The translations under genes were made by a program, and so were the position numbers. 64,000 nt of DNA from Dyadobacter jejuensis (GTDB lineage: Bacteria; Bacteroidota; Bacteroidia; Cytophagales; Spirosomataceae), in the NCBI RefSeq assembly GCF_003149085.1, contig NZ_QGDT01000001.1, positions 496,001 to 560,000 on the forward strand, in the 5' to 3' direction. Under the pieces are notes generated by a model. The model saw only the letters and a program-made list of their open reading frames with translations, was not told the origin of the DNA and made no database searches. Below are positions 1-7,107 of the stretch, in pieces (the first letter of the stretch is position 1; every line of letters begins with the position of its first letter).

Positions 1-1
1 G

Positions 2-400
2 GAGGTACGTGCTCCGGTGGCCGATGGGGGCGGGTTAATTAACCCAGGTGTGCAAGCCGATGGCACCCCCAATACCATACGTGCTCGAGCCAATGACTAC
101 AGTGGTTATTATTATTGGGGCAATGCATCGAGAAATCCGTCGGCCCTCACCGTCTACGATGCTAGTTACGTAAAACTACGGGAGGCTGCACTTTCGTATC
201 GGATCCCTCAAAAGGTCCTTGGAAAAGCCATTCAGAACGTTACTTTCTCGGTGGTCGGGCGAAATTTATGGATCATCCATAAGAATGTTCCCTTTGCCGA
301 TCCTGAATCCGGTTTAGGTGCAGGCAACGCCCAGGGGTATTTGTCGGGTTCTTACCCTACCGTTAAGAACTTAGGTTTCAAATTGCAGCTCGATTTTTAG
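2..400 (+). CDS. SusC/RagA-type TonB-dependent outer-membrane receptor, C-terminal end (partial)
   Basis: This reading frame is open from the first bases of the window, so it is the 3' end of a longer gene; a GTG at 17 is internal. The roughly 132 residues are the last strands of a TonB-dependent beta-barrel. The motifs YDASYVKLREAALSY and VVGRNLWIIHKN and the terminal phenylalanine match the C-termini of SusC/RagA proteins, and the second, complete SusC in this window (50351-53521) ends with the same motifs. The SusD-like gene starts 27 bases downstream, as usual for a SusC-SusD pair. Such receptors import oligosaccharides or other large nutrients across the outer membrane with energy from TonB. 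The substrate cannot be told from this fragment. Confidence 0.93.
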   Translation, partial: EVRAPVADGGGLINPGVQADGTPNTIRARANDYSGYYYWGNASRNPSALTVYDASYVKLREAALSYRIPQKVLGKAIQNVTFSVVGRNLWIIHKNVPFADPESGLGAGNAQGYLSGSYPTVKNLGFKLQLDF

Positions 401-427
401 TCCCAACATTTTCAACCGATGTCAATC

Positions 428-1867
428 ATGAAAAAGTTACTATATATACTGACTCTAGCGGTGGTATGGGCGTGTACCGATAATTTCGAGGCAATCAATA
501 CCGATCAAAAGAATCCGGCTACCGTAACGGGTGAGTCTTTGTTCAATAATGCTACCGAAAGGTATCATCATATTTTGAATAATGCCGACGTCAATACCAA
601 TGTCTTTAGGCTTTATGCCCAGTATTGGGCCCAGACCACCTATCCCGAGGAAAGCCAGTACCAACAGATACAGCGGAAAATTCCTGATAATTGGTTTGAA
701 CGCTGCTATAGAGACGCCCTAAAGGACCTGAGTGAGGCTGAAAGAATTATCGGATCCGAAGCTGCCAATGCACTGACGGCTCCCGTGAAAAAGAACAAGC
801 TGGCCATTATTCATATTACTCAGGTGCAGATTTTTGCCAATTTGGTCGATTTGTTTGGGAATATTCCCTACAGTGAAGCCTTGGATTTTGGCAATCCCAA
901 TCCAAAGTACGACGATGCGAAGACAGTTTACTACGAACTCATCGCCCAGCTCGACCAGGCCATTGTGGACATGGACGTCGATGCCGCCGGTTTCGATGCC
1001 AATAGCGATTTGGTACATCAGGGAAATATGAATATGTGGTGGAAAACTGCCCATTCCTTAAAACTTCGAATGGCCATGCGGCTGGCTGATACTGATCCTG
1101 CTAAGGCCAAGGCCATGGCCGAAGAGGCCGTGCGGGCTGGGGTGTTTAGCTCGGTTGCCGAAAACCTTTCGGTAGAATATACCAGTAATGCCCCTTACAC
1201 CTATCCCGCTTATGAAGACTTGGTCCTAAGTGGTAGGAGCGATTATATTGCGGCCAATACGATTGTCGATAAAATGAATGCCCTCAACGATCCCCGTCGG
1301 CCCTATTACTTTCAAGAGAACTTGGGGGCTGGGGTCTTTAAAGGGGGAATTTATGGTTCTGGCAATGCATTCTCCTCCTTTTCTTCGCCAGGCAAATTCA
1401 TGTATACTGCCAACAGCCCTGGAATCAGCTTCTGCTATTCGGAGGTGCTTTTCTTGATGGCCGAGGCTGCCGCCAGAGGTATGGACGTAGGCGGCACGGC
1501 CGCTCAGTATTATGAACAGGGTGTTACGGCCTCTATCTTGGAATGGGGAGGAACTACAGAGGACGCTTTGGCTTATTTGAGCCAGCCAGAAGTAGCCTAT
1601 GCCACAGCCTCAGGAAATTGGAAGCAAAAAATTGGCATCCAAAAATGGTTGGCCCTCTATAATAACGGTTTGGAGGGATGGACTACGTGGAGGCTTCTCG
1701 ATTTTGAGTTGTTTAATATCCCAGCAGGGCTGACCCGTGCCGATATTCCGCTGCGTGTCGTATATCCCGTTAATGAGGCGACCCTCAATGGCGCAAATAT
1801 GAATGCAGCAGCCTCGGCCATGGGTGGCGATAAGGTTCAAACGCCCATATTCTGGGATATGCAGTAA
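428..1867 (+). CDS. SusD/RagB-like nutrient-binding lipoprotein
   Basis: Surface lipoprotein that forms the lid over its SusC barrel and captures substrate outside the cell. The N-terminus MKKLLYILTLAVVWAC is a lipoprotein signal peptide with the lipidated cysteine at residue 16, followed by DNFEAINTDQKNP, typical of the SusD-like_2 family. About 479 residues is normal length. The helical TPR-like scaffold is recognisable from segments such as NMWWKTAHSLKLRMAMRLA and FLMAEAAARG. An alternative ATG lies three codons upstream at 419; 428 gives the better signal peptide. It follows the SusC fragment by 27 bases and is followed by a terminator hairpin, so the pair ends an operon. No enzyme gene lies beside it to indicate the substrate. 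Confidence 0.93.
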   Translation: MKKLLYILTLAVVWACTDNFEAINTDQKNPATVTGESLFNNATERYHHILNNADVNTNVFRLYAQYWAQTTYPEESQYQQIQRKIPDNWFERCYRDALKDLSEAERIIGSEAANALTAPVKKNKLAIIHITQVQIFANLVDLFGNIPYSEALDFGNPNPKYDDAKTVYYELIAQLDQAIVDMDVDAAGFDANSDLVHQGNMNMWWKTAHSLKLRMAMRLADTDPAKAKAMAEEAVRAGVFSSVAENLSVEYTSNAPYTYPAYEDLVLSGRSDYIAANTIVDKMNALNDPRRPYYFQENLGAGVFKGGIYGSGNAFSSFSSPGKFMYTANSPGISFCYSEVLFLMAEAAARGMDVGGTAAQYYEQGVTASILEWGGTTEDALAYLSQPEVAYATASGNWKQKIGIQKWLALYNNGLEGWTTWRLLDFELFNIPAGLTRADIPLRVVYPVNEATLNGANMNAAASAMGGDKVQTPIFWDMQ

Positions 1868-1900
1868 AGTAGAATGGAGGAGGCTCCACCCCCTCGCCCT

Positions 1901-1938
1901 AATCCGGATGCTACTGAAGTGTCCGGATTCTTTCGTTT
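1901..1938 (+). terminator. Rho-independent terminator after susD
   Basis: Perfect 8-bp inverted repeat AATCCGGA (1901-1908) / TCCGGATT (1922-1929) followed by a T-rich tail CTTTCGTTT. It lies 34 bases after the SusD stop codon and would end the SusC-SusD transcript. The rest of the gap up to 2120 is AT-rich and shows no gene. Confidence 0.65.
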
Positions 1939-2120
1939 ATCGTATACCTGCTTTTTTATTTGATAACACTGAATTTACCATTTGGTAATATTTCATTCTT
2001 ATGTTTAAGGATGCTTATTTACTGTCGAATTTATTTGTATTTAATGGGTTATTATACAAGTATTTAATGGATTACTGTGTAATTTAGGCGGACAGCGTAT
2101 TCAATTAAATTCGTAGTAGA

Positions 2121-2735
2121 ATGGTATGGTATGAAGAAGAAGTAAAGCGAATCGAAGGCCTACAGGAAACCTTCGATTATTTGCCAGAAACCGTATTTTA
2201 TGGAAGTTCTAGTATTACCCTATGGAGCAGCCTATATACGGATATGGCCTCATTAAAGCCGATCAATCTGGGTTTTGGAGGTTCTACATTGGCGGCTTGC
2301 TCCTGGTATTTTCAACGGGTCATAGAACCCGTTAAAAGTATGCAGCGTCTGGTGTTATACGCCGGAGATAATGATCTGGGAGATGGGCGCAACCCTGAGG
2401 AAGTGTATCTGTTTTATTCTCAGTTGATCTACCATCTTCGCGAAAAATTTGGCGATATACCTTGTTATTTTATCAGTATCAAGCCGAGTTTTCAACGTTG
2501 GGAAATCATCGGGCGAATCAAGACGGCTAATCGGCTCATTCGTCAAGAAACAACCAAAGACCCTCATCAACATTTTATCGACATATATCCCGATATGCTC
2601 AACGATCAAGGTGTTCCGTCTCGAAAACTTTTTGAACCCGACGGCCTGCATATTAGCGCCGAAGGTTATGTAATATGGAAGAAAGCCGTACAAGAGGCGA
2701 TCCTCGAGGCGGAAAGTTTACAACACGTCATATAA
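2121..2735 (+). CDS. SGNH/GDSL-family hydrolase (cytosolic esterase)
   Basis: A 204-residue SGNH-fold hydrolase. The family blocks are visible: the nucleophile region YGSSSITLW near residues 27-35 (probably S30), GFGGS (G54 of the oxyanion hole), AGDND near residues 81-85 with N84, and DGLH at 174-177 giving catalytic Asp and His. The family cleaves acyl or acetyl esters from lipids, sugars or peptidoglycan. There is no signal peptide or membrane segment, so it should act in the cytoplasm. A second hydrolase starts 23 bases downstream on the same strand, suggesting a two-gene operon. The substrate is unknown. Confidence 0.85.
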   Translation: MVWYEEEVKRIEGLQETFDYLPETVFYGSSSITLWSSLYTDMASLKPINLGFGGSTLAACSWYFQRVIEPVKSMQRLVLYAGDNDLGDGRNPEEVYLFYSQLIYHLREKFGDIPCYFISIKPSFQRWEIIGRIKTANRLIRQETTKDPHQHFIDIYPDMLNDQGVPSRKLFEPDGLHISAEGYVIWKKAVQEAILEAESLQHVI

Positions 2736-2758
2736 ACCCTCAGAATTGTCCATTAGTT

Positions 2759-3484
2759 ATGGAGAGAGCCTATCACAAATGGTTTAGCACTTCCCTCCAA
2801 CGGTCCATGGAGCTGTTAGTATTTGGAAATAAAGGACTACCCGTTGTCTTTTTCCCTACTCGGTCGGCACATTTTTATGACCTCGAGAATTGGCGTATTA
2901 TAGAGGCCATGCGGGATAAAATAGAAGGAGGTTACTTACAGGTATTTTGTGTGGATAGTATCGATTGTGAGAGCTTTTATTCTTCTTCCCCGCCTCCCGA
3001 TCGTATACGCAGACATATTCAATACGAAAAATATATCATTCAGGAAGTTATTCCATTCATCAAGCGACAGAATACCCACCCGCAGTTGGGGGTAGCGGGT
3101 TGTAGTTTGGGGAGCTATCACGCGGTTAATATTGCCCTCAAGCACCCTACTTTATTTCATAAGGTATTGGGAATGAGCGGGAGGTACGATCTCACCAAAC
3201 CCCTGCCTTTTTTTGCCGATCTGATGAATGGCTATTTTGATGATAATGTATATTTTAATATGCCTAACCAGTACGTCCCAGGCATTACCGACTCGCAGCT
3301 GATCCGACAAATCAGCCAAATCGATATTACGATTGTCATCGGAAGAGAAGATGCCTTTCTGGCCGATAATCAGCAACTTAGCGATGCTTTAAATAAAATA
3401 AATGTCCCACATAAATTGTTTGTCTGGGAGGAAGAAGCCCATCGACCGAGGTATTGGCGAGAAATGGTAAAAATATATTTATGA
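2759..3484 (+). CDS. alpha/beta-hydrolase, putative esterase (PF00756-like)
   Basis: A 241-residue alpha/beta-hydrolase of the esterase D type. The nucleophile elbow GCSLGS places the catalytic serine at residue 116; GREDAFL supplies the likely acid and the EEEAHRPRYW segment the histidine. The open frame extends upstream to 2675, inside the SGNH gene, but the ATG at 2759 (MERAYHKW) matches the usual start of the family and avoids a 61-base overlap. No signal peptide is seen. It probably shares a transcript with the SGNH hydrolase, so the two may remove different acyl groups from one substrate; that is inference. Confidence 0.82.
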   Translation: MERAYHKWFSTSLQRSMELLVFGNKGLPVVFFPTRSAHFYDLENWRIIEAMRDKIEGGYLQVFCVDSIDCESFYSSSPPPDRIRRHIQYEKYIIQEVIPFIKRQNTHPQLGVAGCSLGSYHAVNIALKHPTLFHKVLGMSGRYDLTKPLPFFADLMNGYFDDNVYFNMPNQYVPGITDSQLIRQISQIDITIVIGREDAFLADNQQLSDALNKINVPHKLFVWEEEAHRPRYWREMVKIYL

Positions 3485-3599
3485 CCTTTTAATCGACTTT
3501 GTCCAAACCTCTTACGCTTTTCTCACGTTCATAGGGGGAGGGTCTCTCGGGCTTGGTAGAGCAGGTAGCCTAGTCCAAAGAACCCGACTTTAATTAAAA

Positions 3600-4394
3600 A
3601 TGAAGAAATCGATGAACAAAAACCGAAGAGAATTTATGGAAAAGGCGTTGAAGGCAGGAGGGATAGGGATGTTAGCTTCAACCCATACCTTAGCACAGGA
3701 TGAAAACCCTCAGATGGCACGTCCTAAGGTGCTTTTTTTCGATGTAAACGAGACTTTACTCGACCTTAATGATATAAAAAAGAGTGTGGGTAAGGCTTTG
3801 CAGGGGAAGACCGAATTATTACCCCTGTGGTTTACCACCATGCTACAGTATTCTTTGGTAGAAACGGTGGGCAATCGGTACCACGATTTTGGTACTATAG
3901 GCGCCGCCGCCTTACAGATGGTTGCGGCCAATCAGGGGATCGCACTTTCCGACGCTCAAGCCAAGGAGGCCATTAAGCCCATCCTAAGCTTGTCGCCTTA
4001 CCCGGAAGTTAAGGCGGCATTAGAGGCATTGAAAATTGCTGGGTATACTTTGGTTTCCTTGACCAACTCGTCGAGCAAGGGCGTTGAGGCCCAGCTGTCT
4101 CATGCAGGTCTTAGCCACGTGTTCGATAAGCAACTGAGTATAGAAGAGATAGGGAAGTATAAACCCCATGCAGATGTATACAACTGGGCTGCTCGCAAAA
4201 TGGGCGTAGCTCCAAGCGACTGCTTGCTCGTGGCTGCCCATGGCTGGGATGTCGCCGGCGCCTTATGGGCGGGGTGGAGAGCCGCTTTTGTAAGCCGGCC
4301 AGGCCAGCAGATATATCCGTTGGCACCAGCCACTGAGATTACCGCCCCCAACCTAAAAGAAATTGCTCATGCGTTAATCAGCCTGCCCAAATAA
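3600..4394 (+). CDS. HAD-superfamily haloacid dehalogenase type II-like hydrolase with Tat-like leader
   Basis: A 264-residue protein of the L-2-haloacid dehalogenase (type II) branch of the HAD superfamily. Motif I is FFDVNETLLDL with nucleophile D48; motif II SLTNSS is at 153-158; the lysine motif YKPHADVY carries K188; VAAHGWDVAG at 211-220 is the usual motif of this branch. The family hydrolyses carbon-halogen bonds of short 2-haloacids, although many members have other or unknown substrates. Unusually, it begins with KNRREFMEKALKAGGIGMLA, a Tat-like leader, whereas characterised type II dehalogenases are cytosolic. No halo-compound transporter or dehydrogenase is adjacent. A terminator follows. 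Confidence 0.82.
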   Translation: MKKSMNKNRREFMEKALKAGGIGMLASTHTLAQDENPQMARPKVLFFDVNETLLDLNDIKKSVGKALQGKTELLPLWFTTMLQYSLVETVGNRYHDFGTIGAAALQMVAANQGIALSDAQAKEAIKPILSLSPYPEVKAALEALKIAGYTLVSLTNSSSKGVEAQLSHAGLSHVFDKQLSIEEIGKYKPHADVYNWAARKMGVAPSDCLLVAAHGWDVAGALWAGWRAAFVSRPGQQIYPLAPATEITAPNLKEIAHALISLPK

Positions 4395-4435
4395 AAGGCA
4401 AGGCAACTTAAAGCCCAAGTTGCTGGCGAGATGGC

Positions 4436-4484
4436 ACCATGGCCCCAAGACTGTACCTCCATACGGCTTGGGGCCATGGTTTTT
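4436..4484 (+). terminator. Strong rho-independent terminator
   Basis: Perfect 14-bp inverted repeat ACCATGGCCCCAAG (4436-4449) / CTTGGGGCCATGGT (4467-4480) with a 17-base loop, ending in a run of five T (4480-4484). It lies 42 bases after the dehalogenase-like gene. The remainder of the gap up to 4676 holds no gene. Confidence 0.8.
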
Positions 4485-4676
4485 GCTATTATACCTCGCT
4501 CCAAGCTGTTTCGTATGGTAGGGATATTCTTGCCCTTGCCAGCCCTCTTTCCGAAGTGCGGTATATGGCAGTACTAATAATTTTGGGGTACAACTTAGTA
4601 TACTCTTCTCCCTGTTTTCTTTTAATAGCGCATGTAAGGATAAACGACTGTTTAACATCTTAAAAAGAATAAGCAT

Positions 4677-6050
4677 ATGTATAGCTTTAATATAAATAGG
4701 CGAAATTTTTTGCAGGGAGCTACGGCAGCCTTGGCCCTGTCTACCTTTGGAGCCCAGGGAATGGACTTAATCAACCCAGCCAAGCCCTTTAGAGTGGGGC
4801 TGATTGGTACGGGATGGTATGGTAAAAGTGACCTGTTTCGGCTCATTCAAGTGGCGCCGGTGGAGGTAATTGCCCTGTGTGATGTCGATAAAAATATATT
4901 GAAAGCGGCTGGTACCCTGGTGGGCCAAAGGCAGAAGTCGGGAAAGGTACCTAAGTTGTATGGGGACTACCAAAAAATGTTACAGGAAAATGAGCTGGAT
5001 ATCGTGCTGATCGGTACGCCCGATCATTGGCACGCCTTACAAACCATAGATGCCGTAAAAGCCGGGGCACATGTATATGTACAAAAGCCCATTAGTGTAG
5101 ATGTGATGGAAGGTGAGGCCATGGTGGCAGCGGCCAGGAAATATAAAAAGGTAGTGCAGGTAGGGACCCAACGTAAAAGTACGCCGCACCTGATCGATGC
5201 CAAAAAGAATATTGTAGATGCGGGCCTTTTGGGGAAGGTGTCGCATGTAGAAATGTGCTGTTATTTTCATATGCGAAATGGAGCCAACCCACCCCTAGAG
5301 CCAGTGCCTGATTATTTGGATTATGAGCGCTGGACGGGTCCAGCCCCATTACGACCTTACGATGGCCTCCCACATATCAGGTGGTGGAGGGCATTTATGG
5401 AATATGGCAATGGTATTACTGGCGATATGTGTGTGCATATGCTCGATACAGTACGTTGGATGCTGGACTTGGGATGGCCTCAGAAGATCAGCTCTACCGG
5501 TGGAATATACATGAACTCCGATGCGAAATCCAATATTTCGGACACCCAGTCGGCCATCTTCGAATATGATAATCTAAACTGTATATGGCAGCACCGGAGC
5601 TGGGGTACACCCAATAATCCGGCTTACCCCTGGTCTTTTACCTTGTATGGGGAAAAAGGTACCCTTTGGGGGAGTACAATGGCCTACGATTTTATTCCAC
5701 AAGGAAAAGGGGAGAAGATCCATAAAGATGTGGTATATGAAAGGGAAAAATATCCGGAAGACCTCAAAGAGGAGCGAATAGAACTCAATGCGGCCCCAGC
5801 AACACGTTTGCATATGTTGGACTTTTTGAATGCCATCGAAAAAAGCAGTCGGCCCATTGCCGATATCGAAGAAGGGCATATTTCTACGGCAAGTTGTATT
5901 TTGGCCAATTTGGCGATGCAATTGGGCAGGCCGTTGGCATACGACCCTGTCAAAAAAGAAGTCACAGGCGACAGGGAAGCTACTGCCTTGCTGGCTCGGG
6001 CGTATCGAGAAGGGTACGAACATCCCGACTACCGCCAGCTGGGGGGCTAG
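4677..6050 (+). CDS. Gfo/Idh/MocA-family oxidoreductase with Tat signal
   Basis: NAD(P)-dependent oxidoreductase of the glucose-fructose oxidoreductase family, 457 residues. The N-terminus NRRNFLQGATAALALSTFG is a twin-arginine export signal, so it is probably exported folded with its nucleotide. The Rossmann motif VGLIGTGWYG is at residues 40-49, GTPDHWHAL follows the second half-fold, and VQKPIS carries the conserved Lys (K137) of the EKP motif. GDMCVHMLDTVRWML in the C-terminal half supplies the usual active-site histidine region. Secreted members in Bacteroidota oxidise, epimerise or hydrolyse sugars or inositols; the exact substrate cannot be told. It has its own terminator and appears monocistronic. 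Confidence 0.9.
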   Translation: MYSFNINRRNFLQGATAALALSTFGAQGMDLINPAKPFRVGLIGTGWYGKSDLFRLIQVAPVEVIALCDVDKNILKAAGTLVGQRQKSGKVPKLYGDYQKMLQENELDIVLIGTPDHWHALQTIDAVKAGAHVYVQKPISVDVMEGEAMVAAARKYKKVVQVGTQRKSTPHLIDAKKNIVDAGLLGKVSHVEMCCYFHMRNGANPPLEPVPDYLDYERWTGPAPLRPYDGLPHIRWWRAFMEYGNGITGDMCVHMLDTVRWMLDLGWPQKISSTGGIYMNSDAKSNISDTQSAIFEYDNLNCIWQHRSWGTPNNPAYPWSFTLYGEKGTLWGSTMAYDFIPQGKGEKIHKDVVYEREKYPEDLKEERIELNAAPATRLHMLDFLNAIEKSSRPIADIEEGHISTASCILANLAMQLGRPLAYDPVKKEVTGDREATALLARAYREGYEHPDYRQLGG

Positions 6051-6073
6051 GTCCTTTTTTTGCAAAGTTAATC

Positions 6074-6109
6074 ACAGCAATATCCTCAGGGTATTGCTGT
6101 TTTATTTTT
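6074..6109 (+). terminator. Rho-independent terminator after the Gfo/Idh/MocA gene
   Basis: Inverted repeat ACAGCAATATCC / GGGTATTGCTGT (6074-6085 and 6089-6100, one U-G pair, 3-base loop) followed by TTTTATTTTTG. It starts 24 bases after the stop codon. Confidence 0.85.
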
Positions 6110-6301
6110 GGCATACCCTTTGATGCCCAACAAGGTGGTGGCCGTCTGTAGTATTGGGATCCTAAAAATAGGCTAACTGCCAAACAAGCCCTTTTAATCA
6201 CCAATACCTGCAACAATTTTGCCCAAAAAATCGTATATTAATGGTAACCGTTTTCGGCTAAGGAAACCGGTGTCAACAATAAACTTTAAAACGGAATAGA
6301 C

Positions 6302-6877
6302 ATGAAAAACTGGAATTTCAAAATAAAAAATATCCTATACATAGGGTTATTGGGAATATTACTCACGGCCTGTAGCCAGGCCTTACAGGTAAGCTATGAC
6401 TACGACTCGTCGGTCAATTTGAAGCAATTCAAAACCTTTAAGGTAGAGGCTGAGTTGAATATGGAACAGGATCCATTGCTCGGCAGTGAACTCAATCGCC
6501 GGCGGTTGCAGGATGCCGTCGTAGAGGTAATGCTATCGAAGGGATATACCCAAGTAGCAGATACTCCTGAAATTACCGTGCGGTTTATGACGGACGTAAA
6601 GGACAGGCAACAGGTTCGCTCCAATAATATGTACTCTCCATATATGTGGTGGTACGGAGGTGGAAATAACATCTCTACCTACAACTATCAGGAAAGTCGT
6701 TTTATCCTAAATATATACCAGAATACCAGCGATAGGATGATATGGCAAGGTTGGGCTTCGGGAAAGGTGAAGGCGCCTACCAAGAAGGAGGATCGCCAGA
6801 CGATGGTTAAAAACACCATAGCCGATATCCTGCGAACCTTCCCTGAGGCTACTTTGGATACCTATAGTAGGAATTAA
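6302..6877 (+). CDS. DUF4136-family lipoprotein
   Basis: A 191-residue lipoprotein with signal ILYIGLLGILLTAC and lipidated cysteine at residue 24. The mature part matches DUF4136: an early YDYDSSVNLKQFKTFKV segment, then LNRRRLQDAVVEVMLSKGY and a late IWQGWASGKV. These proteins are anchored in the envelope of many Bacteroidota and Proteobacteria; no biochemical function is established. It stands alone between two terminators. I cannot assign a role from context. Confidence 0.85.
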   Translation: MKNWNFKIKNILYIGLLGILLTACSQALQVSYDYDSSVNLKQFKTFKVEAELNMEQDPLLGSELNRRRLQDAVVEVMLSKGYTQVADTPEITVRFMTDVKDRQQVRSNNMYSPYMWWYGGGNNISTYNYQESRFILNIYQNTSDRMIWQGWASGKVKAPTKKEDRQTMVKNTIADILRTFPEATLDTYSRN

Positions 6878-6898
6878 GAAACCTATTTGTAAATTGTG

Positions 6899-6925
6899 GG
6901 GTGCTCATGTGGGCACCCTTTTTTT
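6899..6925 (+). terminator. Rho-independent terminator after the DUF4136 gene
   Basis: GGGTGC (6899-6904) / GCACCC (6913-6918) with an 8-base loop and a run of seven T (6919-6925). Confidence 0.85.
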
Positions 6926-7041
6926 ATATTTCTCGTTAGCCTACCTCAATAGGCGGTCAGGGACCCGAGGTGGGGGGGGATTAGCATGGTTGAAAATGGT
7001 TGCCCCCATTTAAAAGAAAAGGTATACTGAAACTGAAGCGG

Positions 7042-7049
7042 TATTTTTG
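7042..7049 (+). promoter_or_regulatory. Candidate Bacteroidota -7 element upstream of uvrA
   Basis: TATTTTTG matches the TAnnTTTG consensus and lies 58 bases before the uvrA start. I do not see a clear TTG at the -33 position, so this is only a candidate. Confidence 0.35.
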
Positions 7050-7107
7050 TCGTTCTATTTGAGCTGTTTAAAGTAAATCCAGCAATACCATAAACACTGT
7101 TGAAATT

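Noticed and set aside
5574-6065. A 163-codon open frame on the minus strand
   Set aside because: It lies entirely across the well-supported Gfo/Idh/MocA gene and its product has no recognisable domain; a shadow of the real gene.
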